From contig DASVWI010000036.1 in NCBI GenBank assembly GCA_036389675.1, positions 1 to 64,000 on the forward strand: 64,000 bases of DNA, given 5' to 3'. Of the stretch, positions 41,644 to 49,903 are shown piece after piece (the stretch's first letter is position 1; each line of letters starts with the position of its first letter). The notes below the pieces were generated by a model. That model was not told the origin of the DNA. It worked only from the letters and a program-made list of their open reading frames with translations, and did not search any database. The position numbers and the translations under genes were made by a program. This stretch comes from DASQYE01 sp036389675. Its GTDB lineage: Bacteria; Acidobacteriota; Blastocatellia; Pyrinomonadales; Pyrinomonadaceae.

Positions 41644-42770
41644 CAAGGCTCGCGCTTCTCATACGCTCGCTCGATTACGGCGGGGCGGAACGTCACCTGC
41701 TGACGCTCAGCCGTGCCCTCGATAAAGAACGCTTCTCCGTCACGGTTCTACACTTTTATTCGGGCGGACGCCTTGAGGATGATTTGAAGGCGAGCGGCGT
41801 CCCGCTGGTCTCGCTCAAAAAGACCGGGCGCTGGGACTTGCTGCGCTTCTCCGTCAGGCTGGTCAGGGAGTTGAGAAAGGTTCGCCCCGATGTCATACAC
41901 TCTTTTCTGGTAGAGCCCAACCTGTTGACCGTCTTTCTCAAGCCTTTGTTTCCGGGCACGCGCGTCGTCTGGGGAGTGCGCGCCTCGCGCGTGCATTTCG
42001 AGCATTACGATTGGCTCTCGCGTCTGAACTTTCGCCTTCAATGCTTCTTCTCGCGCTTCGCCGATCTCATCATCTTCAACTCCGAGCGAGGCCGCGCCTT
42101 TCATCTACGTGAAGGCTTCCCGGCTCGGAAGAGCGTCGTCATCCGTAACGGCATTGACGCGGAGAGGTTCAAGCCTGACAAGAAAGCAGGACTCAGACTG
42201 CGCGCCGAATTGGGAATCGGGGCGGACGCGACTCTGGTCGGCCACGTCGGTCGGCTCGATCCTATGAAAGATCACCAGACGTTGCTGCGCGCGGCGGCGC
42301 TCCTCTGCCGCAAGAGAGATGACGTGTACCTTCTCTCTGTCGGCACGGGGGCGGAAGATTACGCAGGCGAGTTGCGGCGGCTGGCTGCGGACGTTGGCAT
42401 CGCCGACAGGGTCATCTGGGCCGGCGCACGCTCTGACATGCCCGCCGTCTACAGCGCGCTCGACTTGCTCGTCTCGTCGTCTTTCAGCGAAGGCTTCCCG
42501 AATGTTATTGGAGAAGCCATGTCCTGTGGTGTACCCTGTGTCGTCACGGATACAGGCGATTCGGCCCTGATTGTCGGAGAAACCGGCACAGTCGTCGAGC
42601 CGCGAAATCCTTCGGCGCTCTTTGCCGCAATCGTCTCGTTGATGGAGCAAGACCCTGAGGAAAGGGGTCGCCGCGCGCGCGCCCGCATCCTTGAGAATTT
42701 CAGTGTCGAGCGAATGGCGGCTGAGACCGAAAGAGCCATCCGCGATATTGCGGCGGGCGAAACAATTTGA
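41640..42770 (+). CDS. GT4 glycosyltransferase
   Basis: This 376-aa GT-B enzyme starts at ATG 41640, overlapping the TGA of the methyltransferase gene. The acceptor domain begins LALLIRSLDYGGAERHLLTL. The donor domain has TLVGHVGRLDPMKDHQTLL, DVYLLSVGTGAEDYAGEL and SSSFSEGFPNVIGEAMSCGV with the EX7E-type Glu pair. It is closely similar in layout to the GT4 gene at 42834 (GFPNVIGEAMSC in both), suggesting a tandem duplication. It probably adds an internal hexose or hexosamine, but the exact specificity is not readable. Confidence 0.9.
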   Translation: MTRLALLIRSLDYGGAERHLLTLSRALDKERFSVTVLHFYSGGRLEDDLKASGVPLVSLKKTGRWDLLRFSVRLVRELRKVRPDVIHSFLVEPNLLTVFLKPLFPGTRVVWGVRASRVHFEHYDWLSRLNFRLQCFFSRFADLIIFNSERGRAFHLREGFPARKSVVIRNGIDAERFKPDKKAGLRLRAELGIGADATLVGHVGRLDPMKDHQTLLRAAALLCRKRDDVYLLSVGTGAEDYAGELRRLAADVGIADRVIWAGARSDMPAVYSALDLLVSSSFSEGFPNVIGEAMSCGVPCVVTDTGDSALIVGETGTVVEPRNPSALFAAIVSLMEQDPEERGRRARARILENFSVERMAAETERAIRDIAAGETI

Positions 42771-42833
42771 CTTTTTCTGAACAATGACTATCTTGGGTGC
42801 TTTGCCAGACGCGAGTGCCGGGAATCAGGTCTG

Positions 42834-44198
42834 ATGACTTTTACTCCACAGCAAGGGTCTTATCCAACGGTCAAAACCTTACAGCCGAAGACCACCAGAC
42901 CACCGCGCACGCCGTCGGGCGAAGGGCAGATCACAGTCCTGCACATCATCAATGATCTCTCCATCGGCGGCGCGGAGATGATGCTCTACAAGCTGCTTTC
43001 GGGCATGAGCGAGGAGCGCTTTTATCAGGTCGTCGTATCTCTGGTTGACCGCGGCAAATTACGGGAGCGCATAGAGGCGCTGGGCGTTCCGGTCTATTCG
43101 GCTGGGATTGACCCGGCGCTGCCGAGCCCCGCTGCCGTCTGGCGATTGATACGGCTCGCGCGCCTCGTTAAGCCAGACCTGATTCAGGGCTGGATGTCTC
43201 ACGGCAATCTGGTCGCGCAGCTGCTCGCCTCCTTCATCTCGCGCCGCTCAAGTGTGCTGTGGAACATACGGCAGACGCTCTACTCCTTCGAGTATGAGAA
43301 GCGCGGCACGGCCTTCGCCATCAGGATGTGCGCGCGGCTCTCTAAAAAGCCTGCGAGGATTCTCTACAACTCCCGCACGGCTTCGGCCCAGCACGGAGCT
43401 ATCGGATACCGCACGGAGAAAACCCTCGTCATCCCCAACGGTTTTGACACTGAGCTGTTCGCGCCTTCAAAAGAGGCGCGATTGAGCGTGCGCTCCGAGC
43501 TGGGCGTGGCCGAAAGCACTTTTCTGATCGGTCTGGTCGGTCGTTTTCATCCGATGAAGGGCCACGCCAGTTTCCTGCGCGCGGCAAAGCTCCTGCTCGA
43601 ACGTTACCCTGACGTGCAGTTTGTGCTATCGGGCAAGGAAGTCAGTTGGAGCAACCAGTTTCTGTGTGATCTGGTTCAGCGACTGGGACTGGTCGAGCGC
43701 GTGCACCTGCTCGGCGAGCGTCAGGACATGCCGCGTATTACGGCGGCGCTCGATATAGCATCCTCTTCATCTTCTTACGGCGAGGGCTTCCCGAACGTCA
43801 TCGGCGAGGCGATGTCCTGCGCCGTTCCCTGTGTGGTGACGGACGTGAGCGATCTGCCATGGGTGGTCGGGGAGACGGGGCGGGTCGTGCCGCCGCGCGA
43901 CCCGAAGGCGCTGATGCGAGCATGGGCCGACCTGATCGAGATGGACGCGGAAGAACGCTCGGCTCTGGGCCGGGCGGCGCGCGCGCGAGTGATACAATAT
44001 TTCCCGCTCGGCTCGGTCGTGGCGCAGTACGAAGCTTTATATGAAAGTGTGATTGCCCGCAAGGGTAAGAGATCGAAAGATAATGTGCGGTATCACAGGT
44101 TTTCTGAACACGAGCCCACAGCGGCAACAGCGGGCGAACGAAATGCAGGCGACGATTCGCCTGATGTCAGACACTCTGCTTCATCGCGGGCCGGATGA
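42834..44198 (+). CDS. GT4 glycosyltransferase with extended C-terminus
   Basis: This 454-aa GT-B enzyme starts at ATG 42834 with CAGGT just upstream. The N-terminus has ITVLHIINDLSIGGAEMML and DLIQGWMSHGNLVAQLLA; the donor site has FLIGLVGRFHPMKGHASFL and YGEGFPNVIGEAMSCAV. The final 45 residues, after about residue 410, are of different composition and run out of frame over the start of the next AsnB gene (overlap 44083-44198, 116 nt). That tail is likely non-functional or follows a lost stop codon, so the original protein may have ended near 44080. It resembles the neighbouring GT4 at 41640. Confidence 0.85.
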   Translation: MTFTPQQGSYPTVKTLQPKTTRPPRTPSGEGQITVLHIINDLSIGGAEMMLYKLLSGMSEERFYQVVVSLVDRGKLRERIEALGVPVYSAGIDPALPSPAAVWRLIRLARLVKPDLIQGWMSHGNLVAQLLASFISRRSSVLWNIRQTLYSFEYEKRGTAFAIRMCARLSKKPARILYNSRTASAQHGAIGYRTEKTLVIPNGFDTELFAPSKEARLSVRSELGVAESTFLIGLVGRFHPMKGHASFLRAAKLLLERYPDVQFVLSGKEVSWSNQFLCDLVQRLGLVERVHLLGERQDMPRITAALDIASSSSSYGEGFPNVIGEAMSCAVPCVVTDVSDLPWVVGETGRVVPPRDPKALMRAWADLIEMDAEERSALGRAARARVIQYFPLGSVVAQYEALYESVIARKGKRSKDNVRYHRFSEHEPTAATAGERNAGDDSPDVRHSASSRAG

Positions 44199-46077
44199 TG
44201 AGGGCAGCTGGTTGGACGAGGCGGCGGGCGTCGCCCTCGGCTTCAGACGACTATCGATCATAGACCTCTCGCCCGAAGGCCACCAGCCGATGACCAGCGC
44301 CGATGGCCGATACGTCGCTATCTTCAACGGCGAAATCTATAACTTTCGAGAGTTGCGCCGCGAGCTTGACGCCTACGGCCATCGCTTTCGCGGACACTCC
44401 GACACCGAAGTCATGCTCGCCGCCTTCACCGAGTGGGGCTTCGAGCGCGCGGTCAAACTCCTAAACGGCATGTTCGCCCTCGCGCTCTGGGACACTCAGG
44501 AGCGCGTGCTCTATCTGACGCGCGACCGGCTGGGCGAAAAGCCTCTCTACTACGGCTTCGCGGGCGAGACTTTCCTTTTCGGCTCGGAGCTGAAATCTCT
44601 CAGGGCACACCCGCTCTTTCGCGCCGAGATCAACCGCGACGCGCTCGCGCTCTTTCTTCGCTTCAACTATATCCCCGCACCCTATTCGATCTACAAAAAC
44701 ATCAGGAAGCTTCCGCCCGGCACGTACCTGTCCGTGGACGCGCGCCATGTCGGCAGTAGCGGCGACGATGCTCCGGGCCAATGCACCGCGCCCGTCGCCT
44801 ACTGGTCTGCCAGAGAGGTCGCCGAAGAGGGCGTCAATGAGCCCTTCGAGGGTACGGAATCGGAGGCGGTCGCGGAGCTTGAAACCATCTTGAGCGACGC
44901 CGTGGGCCTGCGTATGGTGGCGGACGTGCCGCTCGGCGCTTTTCTCTCGGGCGGCGTCGATTCCTCGACCGTGGTGGCGCTGATGCAGGCCCAGAGCAGC
45001 CGGCCCGTGCGGACTTTCTCCATAGGATTCACCGACGAGGCTTACGACGAGGCGCGCCACGCTCGCCGCGTGGCCGGGCATCTAAAGACAGACCACACGG
45101 AGCTCTACGTCACGCCGGAAGACGCGATGGCCGTCATCCCGCGTCTGCCCGCCCTCTACGACGAGCCGTTTTCCGACTCCTCGCAGATTCCGACCTTTCT
45201 CGTCTCAGAGCTGGCGCGCCGTCACGTCACCGTCAGCCTTTCGGGCGACGGCGGCGACGAGCTATTCGCCGGATACAACCGTTACCTGTTAGGGCAGAGC
45301 GTCTGGAACAAGATCGGATGGATGCCCATGGGCTCGCGTGCCGTTGTGGCCGGAGCTTTGATGACCGTTTCGCCGCGCGGATGGGATCGCGCTTTCACCG
45401 GAATCAAACCCTTTCTGCCGTCGAGGCTACAGCAGCGCACGCCGGGCGACAGGCTGCACAAGCTGGCGGAGGTGCTGGCCGTGCCCGACACCGAAGCGAT
45501 GTACATGAACATCGTCTCGCACTGGAAAGAGCCGACCTCGCTGGTGAAGGGAGCGTCCGAGCCGCCCACGGCCCTGACGGACTCGCGGCAGTGGGCCAAC
45601 CTGCCCCATTTCATCCAGCGCATGATGTACATGGATACCGTCACGTATCTGCCCGACGATATTCTGGTGAAGGTTGACCGGGCGAGCATGGGCGTGAGCC
45701 TTGAGGCGCGCGTCCCCTTCCTTGATCACAGGGTCGTAGAGTTTAGCTGGCGGATGCCTCTGGACTGGAAAATAAGTAATGGCGAGAGCAAGCGGCCACT
45801 GCGAAAGATTCTCTACAAACACGTCCCGCGCGAGTTGATCGAGCGCCCGAAGATGGGCTTCGGCATTCCCATTGGCCAGTGGATGCGCGGCCCCCTTCGC
45901 GATTGGGCCGAAGCGCTGCTGGACGAGCGGAGGCTTGAGCAGGAAGGATTCTTCAACCCGCAGCCTATCCGTCAGAAGTGGCAGGAGCATTTGCGCGGCA
46001 CGCGTAACTGGCAATACTACATCTGGGACGTGCTGATGTTTCAGGGCTGGCTCGAACAGGAGAAGAACAAAAACTAA
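44083..46077 (+). CDS. Asparagine synthase-like glutamine amidotransferase (AsnB type), copy 2
   Basis: This 664-aa protein starts at ATG 44083, chosen because the conserved glutaminase N-terminus MCGITGFLN begins there; upstream in-frame ATG codons lie inside the GT4 gene. Cys2 is the nucleophile, HRGPDD is at 34-39 and NGEIYNF at 82-88. The synthetase domain has the PP-loop SGGVDSS at 289-295 and DGGDELFAGYNRY. It is divergent from the AsnB at 3987-5945 (different length and loop sequences), so the two may amidate different carboxyl groups. Its stop codon lies at the edge of a repeat. Amidation of a sugar is inferred. Confidence 0.9.
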   Translation: MCGITGFLNTSPQRQQRANEMQATIRLMSDTLLHRGPDDEGSWLDEAAGVALGFRRLSIIDLSPEGHQPMTSADGRYVAIFNGEIYNFRELRRELDAYGHRFRGHSDTEVMLAAFTEWGFERAVKLLNGMFALALWDTQERVLYLTRDRLGEKPLYYGFAGETFLFGSELKSLRAHPLFRAEINRDALALFLRFNYIPAPYSIYKNIRKLPPGTYLSVDARHVGSSGDDAPGQCTAPVAYWSAREVAEEGVNEPFEGTESEAVAELETILSDAVGLRMVADVPLGAFLSGGVDSSTVVALMQAQSSRPVRTFSIGFTDEAYDEARHARRVAGHLKTDHTELYVTPEDAMAVIPRLPALYDEPFSDSSQIPTFLVSELARRHVTVSLSGDGGDELFAGYNRYLLGQSVWNKIGWMPMGSRAVVAGALMTVSPRGWDRAFTGIKPFLPSRLQQRTPGDRLHKLAEVLAVPDTEAMYMNIVSHWKEPTSLVKGASEPPTALTDSRQWANLPHFIQRMMYMDTVTYLPDDILVKVDRASMGVSLEARVPFLDHRVVEFSWRMPLDWKISNGESKRPLRKILYKHVPRELIERPKMGFGIPIGQWMRGPLRDWAEALLDERRLEQEGFFNPQPIRQKWQEHLRGTRNWQYYIWDVLMFQGWLEQEKNKN

Positions 46078-46176
46078 CAGGGATGGACCGCAGATTGTCA
46101 GGATAAACACTAAATGCGTTACCGTCTCATGGCTTCTTCTTTATCCTGTTCATCCCGTCGACCCCTGTTAATTTTG
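46072..46176. repeat. Imperfect inverted repeat, CCATCCCTGTT family
   Basis: The left arm begins AACTAACAGGGATGGACC (46072-46089) and continues to GTCAGGATAAA; the right arm reads TTTATCCTGTTCATCCCG then TCGACCCCTGTTAATTTTG (46140-46176). The arms are mutually inverted. The left arm contains the AsnB stop TAA. It is the clearest two-arm copy of the family also seen at 12179-12271 and 52350-52480. Confidence 0.65.
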
Positions 46177-46197
46177 TTTTCGGAAAGATGAGGGCTC

Positions 46198-47379
46198 GTG
46201 CTGAAGCGTGAGGGTGCGATAGGGCGTTGGGCGATGAAGCAGCTGAAGGTGCTGGGCGTGATCTTCGCCGGGCTGCTGATAGCCGAGCTGGGCCTGCGCG
46301 TCGTCGGCTACTCCGTCCCGAGCCTCTATACGACAGATTCGGAGCGCGGCCTCTCGCTGCGTGCGGGCGCTGAAGGTTGGTGGCGCAAGGAGGGCGAGGC
46401 ATACATAAAAATCAACAGCGACGGCCTGCGCGACCGCGAGCATGTGAAGCAGAAACCGCCGGGAACCTTACGCATTGCCGTGCTCGGCGACTCGTGGGCC
46501 GAAGCCTTTCAGGTTCCGTTGGAAAAGACCTTCTGGGCCGTGATGGAGAGGAAGCTGGTGGAGTGCGGTGGGCTGGGTGGGCGGAAGGTGGAGGTCATCA
46601 ACTTCGGCGTCTCCGGTTTCGGCACGGCGCAGGAGTTGATTACGTTGCGCCGCCACGCACGGGAATACTCGCCCGACATCGTCCTGCTGGCTTTCAACGC
46701 CAACGATATCACCGACAACTCGCGCGCGCTCAGGAAAGATGACGGCGTACCTTATTACATCTATCGCGACGGCCAGTTGGTGCTCGACACATCCTTTCTC
46801 AACACGCGTAACTATCAACTACGCAACTCGACTTTCAACGTTCAGCTCAAGCGTGTGCGCGATTACTCGCGCCTCCTACAGTTCCTTTACGATCTGCCCA
46901 ACGTGATCGAGGCCAACCGGGCCGCAAGGCAGAGCGCGAATGTGCCGGCAGCCGAGCCGGGCGTCAATCCGACCTTTTATCGCGCGCCCGCCGACCCGGA
47001 CTGGAACAACGCATGGGCGCTCACCGAAACCCTTCTGACGATAATGAACGACGAGGTCGTTAAAGACGGGGCGCGTTTTTTAGTCGTCACGCTCGACACG
47101 GCCATTGAGGTTCACCCTGACCCGCGACGCCGCGAGGAGTTCATGAAGCGGCTGGGGGTAAGCGACCTGACTTATCCGAACCAGCGCATCATGTCTCTGG
47201 GCGAGCGCGCAGGCTTTGAAGTCTTCAACCTGTCTCCGGCGCTACAGGCTTACGTCGAGCAGCATAAGGTTTACCTGCATGGTTTCGGTCGGACTCTGGG
47301 CGGCGGCCACTGGAACGAAGTCGGCCATCAGGTATCGGGCGAGCTCATCGCTCGGAAACTCTGCGAGTGGGCACATTGA
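46198..47379 (+). CDS. SGNH/GDSL hydrolase-like membrane-anchored protein
   Basis: This 393-aa protein starts at GTG 46198, with AGGG just upstream; ATG 46234 is an alternative that removes 12 residues. A membrane helix follows (about 16-35). SGNH blocks are visible: IAVLGDSWAEAFQV near residue 98 (block I Ser), INFGVSGFGTAQELI near 140 (block II Gly), NANDITD near 170 (block III Asn) and GGGHWNEVGHQ near 373 (block V His). Such enzymes transfer or remove acyl groups from surface glycans. The C-terminal domain likely faces the periplasm. It may acetylate or deacetylate the polymer (inference). Confidence 0.8.
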   Translation: MLKREGAIGRWAMKQLKVLGVIFAGLLIAELGLRVVGYSVPSLYTTDSERGLSLRAGAEGWWRKEGEAYIKINSDGLRDREHVKQKPPGTLRIAVLGDSWAEAFQVPLEKTFWAVMERKLVECGGLGGRKVEVINFGVSGFGTAQELITLRRHAREYSPDIVLLAFNANDITDNSRALRKDDGVPYYIYRDGQLVLDTSFLNTRNYQLRNSTFNVQLKRVRDYSRLLQFLYDLPNVIEANRAARQSANVPAAEPGVNPTFYRAPADPDWNNAWALTETLLTIMNDEVVKDGARFLVVTLDTAIEVHPDPRRREEFMKRLGVSDLTYPNQRIMSLGERAGFEVFNLSPALQAYVEQHKVYLHGFGRTLGGGHWNEVGHQVSGELIARKLCEWAH

Positions 47380-47412
47380 GGACGTCAGGCTCAAGGCTTT
47401 GCGGCGCGAGAG

Positions 47413-48804
47413 ATGCCAGTGAGCAGTTTACTCAAAAGATTTTCGGGCGGGCTCGCCCGCCTTCGCTTCCGTCATCTGCTGATCGCGGCGGCGCTCACGC
47501 ATCTGGCGTTGTGCGTGCTGATTAATCTGATCGGGCGTTTCAATCTGCTCCCTAATCTGTTCGACCCCAACGGCATCAGCTCCCCCCTCGCCTTCGACAG
47601 CTTCTATTACCGTCGCAAAGCAATCGAGCTGGTCGCCCATCTGGCGCGCGGAAACCTCTCGGATTGGTTCAGCGCGCCCTTTCCGCTTCACGTCAAACTG
47701 TACTCGCTGTCGTTTGCCGTCCTGAGCCCCCTCTGCGGTTTTACGATGCTCGGCGTCGAGCCTCTCAACCTGTTTTACTATCTCTCAATCCTGATTCTCA
47801 TCTTCAAGCTCGGTGAAGAGACGTTTGACAGGATGACGGCGATGGCGGCGACCTTCATCGTCGCCCTCTGGCCTTCCTTCCTGCTGCATACGACTCAACT
47901 GCTGAGAGACCCGCTGTTCATCGTCGTGACGCTCGCGCTGGTGCTGATCGTCACCAGATGGCTGACGCGAGAGCATCGGCACGGGCGCGCCATGCTGGAA
48001 GCTCTGGCGGGCGCAGTGTGCGGCGCAATCGTCTGGCTGACAAGGTATAACATCTGGATGATGATCGTCGGCTTCGTGTTGCTGGGAACGGTTTTTCTCA
48101 TCCTGCGGCAGCGACGTGAAGGGCGCTGGCTGGCCGGGAACATGGCCGGGGCCGTCTTGTTGCTGGTCTTGATGGGCGGCACGCCAGCCGTCGTCGGGAC
48201 GTTTCAAGCGCCAGACTCCTTCATCTCGGAATACCCCAGAGAGGAGGAACGTTTGCCTCCGTCGCCTTGCCCGGATGACGAGCCCGCGGCGGCGCGCGCC
48301 GTAGATCGATCGAGCGCGACGGCGCGCCTGCGTGCGAAGGCCGACGGGGCCGTGGCCCGACTGGGCTCGATGCGCCGAAGATTTGCCATTATCTATCAGA
48401 ACGCGGGCTCGAACATCGATGCGTGCGTGCCGCTGTGGAGCGTGACGGACATGCTGCGCTACCTGCCACGCGGCATCGCCAACGGCTTCCTCGCGCCCTA
48501 CCCGACCATGTGGATGGGCACGGGCACGAGCGTCGGATCTTCCGGGAGATTGCTGAGCGGGGTGGAGATGATAGCGATCTACCTGATAGAGATGCTGGCA
48601 ATCGTCGGCCTGTGGGAGGGAAGGAAGCGTCTGCCCGTCTGGTTGCTGGCGCTATTCGCCGCGACGGGAATCATCGCGCTCGGACTTGTCCTGATCAACG
48701 TCGCCGTCATGTTTCGCATGCGCTATGTTTTCTGGATACTGATCATTCTGCTCGGGGCCAGCGGCGCGCGGCAAACTCTTTCGCGCCGAGGGCGGCGAAG
48801 ATAG
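47413..48804 (+). CDS. GT-C-like polytopic glycosyltransferase, copy 1
   Basis: This 463-aa protein starts at ATG 47413. It has about 10 membrane segments and an early periplasmic loop with acidic and aromatic residues, FDSFYYRRKAIEL near residue 56. WPSFLLHTTQLLRDPLF near 157 resembles the YPSLILWSSQGLKDSPI loop of the protein at 49904-51250, so the two are likely homologues of the PMT_2/GT39-like or related families. A hydrophilic loop of about 85 residues (around 260-345) separates two membrane halves. These proteins use a polyprenyl-phosphate sugar donor. The substrate is unknown. It ends the plus-strand operon. Confidence 0.65.
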   Translation: MPVSSLLKRFSGGLARLRFRHLLIAAALTHLALCVLINLIGRFNLLPNLFDPNGISSPLAFDSFYYRRKAIELVAHLARGNLSDWFSAPFPLHVKLYSLSFAVLSPLCGFTMLGVEPLNLFYYLSILILIFKLGEETFDRMTAMAATFIVALWPSFLLHTTQLLRDPLFIVVTLALVLIVTRWLTREHRHGRAMLEALAGAVCGAIVWLTRYNIWMMIVGFVLLGTVFLILRQRREGRWLAGNMAGAVLLLVLMGGTPAVVGTFQAPDSFISEYPREEERLPPSPCPDDEPAAARAVDRSSATARLRAKADGAVARLGSMRRRFAIIYQNAGSNIDACVPLWSVTDMLRYLPRGIANGFLAPYPTMWMGTGTSVGSSGRLLSGVEMIAIYLIEMLAIVGLWEGRKRLPVWLLALFAATGIIALGLVLINVAVMFRMRYVFWILIILLGASGARQTLSRRGRRR

Positions 48805-48889
48805 CGACCGGAGGCATCACCGGGCGAAGCTATCCGAACATGAGTTGATGATAAGAGGCTCAGGCAGGCGCTGTGCCCTCTTCCGCGCT

Positions 48890-49819
48890 CTACGATTTAA
48901 CGGCCCATGTTTCGATAAACGTGCCCAGCTCGCCGAGCCTGCTTATAGCCAGCACCGCCTCCGATGCCTGTCGCTCCAAAAAGCTTGTCAGTCCGCCACG
49001 AGCCGGGACTGAGGTTCTGACGCTGTAGAGACGCCAGAGCGCGGGCCGCAGGCCGTGTTTGGCAAGCAGGGCACGTAAGGATTGCGGCCCGAACCCGAAG
49101 ACGTGGAAGGGCGAAAATGTCGGAGAGAGATTGACGACCCAGTCGCGCCGCCTCAGCCGCTGGTAAAGATTGCCGATGCGAAAATAGAGCCCTTCCTCGT
49201 TCGGCACGTCGACGAAAAGCGCGCCGCCGGGCCGCAGGATTCTTGAAACCTCTTTGATGATCTCGTCCGGATTGTAGAGGTGCTCAAGGACTGCGGCCAG
49301 AATGACGACATCGAAACTGTTCGGCTCAAATCCGCAGTTCTCCAAAGTCTCCTGCCTGATCTCAGCTCCGGAATAGCGCGCGGCATGGGCGGCGAATGTC
49401 GAAGAGGTTTCGATACCGACGGCTTCCCATCCTTCCCTTCGCGCCGTCCGCAGCAGTTCGCCCCGCCCCGCCCCGATGTCCAGCAACCGTCCTTTACCTT
49501 TCGTCAATTCCTCGGCCTGGCGCAGGAATCTCAAAGCCGACTCGACCTTGTCGCCTTCCTCGTGCTGCTCGAAATAACTATCGGCATCCACTCCGTAATG
49601 TTGATCCGGGCCGCCGACCGGCACAGGCATAGGGTTGGCGAAGACCAGCCCGCAGCGCCCGCAACGCCAGATCTCGGTGACGACGCCGAGCCCCTCGCGG
49701 TGGGCGACGCCGCCGCGCCGCCCTATGAACTTGTTCGGAGGCACTTCGCAAATCGGGCACGCTTGCTCTACCCAGTGATACATCTCTTTACTTATCATCG
49801 GGCTATTCGTGACACTCAT
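48890..49819 (-). CDS. SAM-dependent methyltransferase with N-terminal zinc ribbon
   Basis: This 309-aa protein starts at ATG 49819. Cys21/Cys24 (CPIC) and Cys53/Cys56 (CGRCGLVFANP) form an N-terminal zinc ribbon. Motif I is RLLDIGAGRGELLRTA near residue 116 and VVILAAVLEHLYNPDEIIKE near 172. The C-terminal region after 240 carries aromatic and hydrophobic residues that may bind the sugar-lipid acceptor. It is similar in domain order to methyltransferases at 19437-20321 and 38831-39793. It is convergent with the GT-C-like gene 85 nt away, and I see no clear terminator in that gap. Confidence 0.85.
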   Translation of the reverse strand: MSVTNSPMISKEMYHWVEQACPICEVPPNKFIGRRGGVAHREGLGVVTEIWRCGRCGLVFANPMPVPVGGPDQHYGVDADSYFEQHEEGDKVESALRFLRQAEELTKGKGRLLDIGAGRGELLRTARREGWEAVGIETSSTFAAHAARYSGAEIRQETLENCGFEPNSFDVVILAAVLEHLYNPDEIIKEVSRILRPGGALFVDVPNEEGLYFRIGNLYQRLRRRDWVVNLSPTFSPFHVFGFGPQSLRALLAKHGLRPALWRLYSVRTSVPARGGLTSFLERQASEAVLAISRLGELGTFIETWAVKS

Positions 49820-49903
49820 CTTTGATATTTAATCTCAGCCGGGCCGGGGGCGGGGCGGCGCTGACGTTTCTCGGTCTGATGTGGGAGCGATTTTATCGGG
49901 CGT

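Noticed and set aside
48805..48889. Possible hairpin between convergent genes
   Set aside because: Only a 6-bp imperfect stem without a T tract could be drawn.
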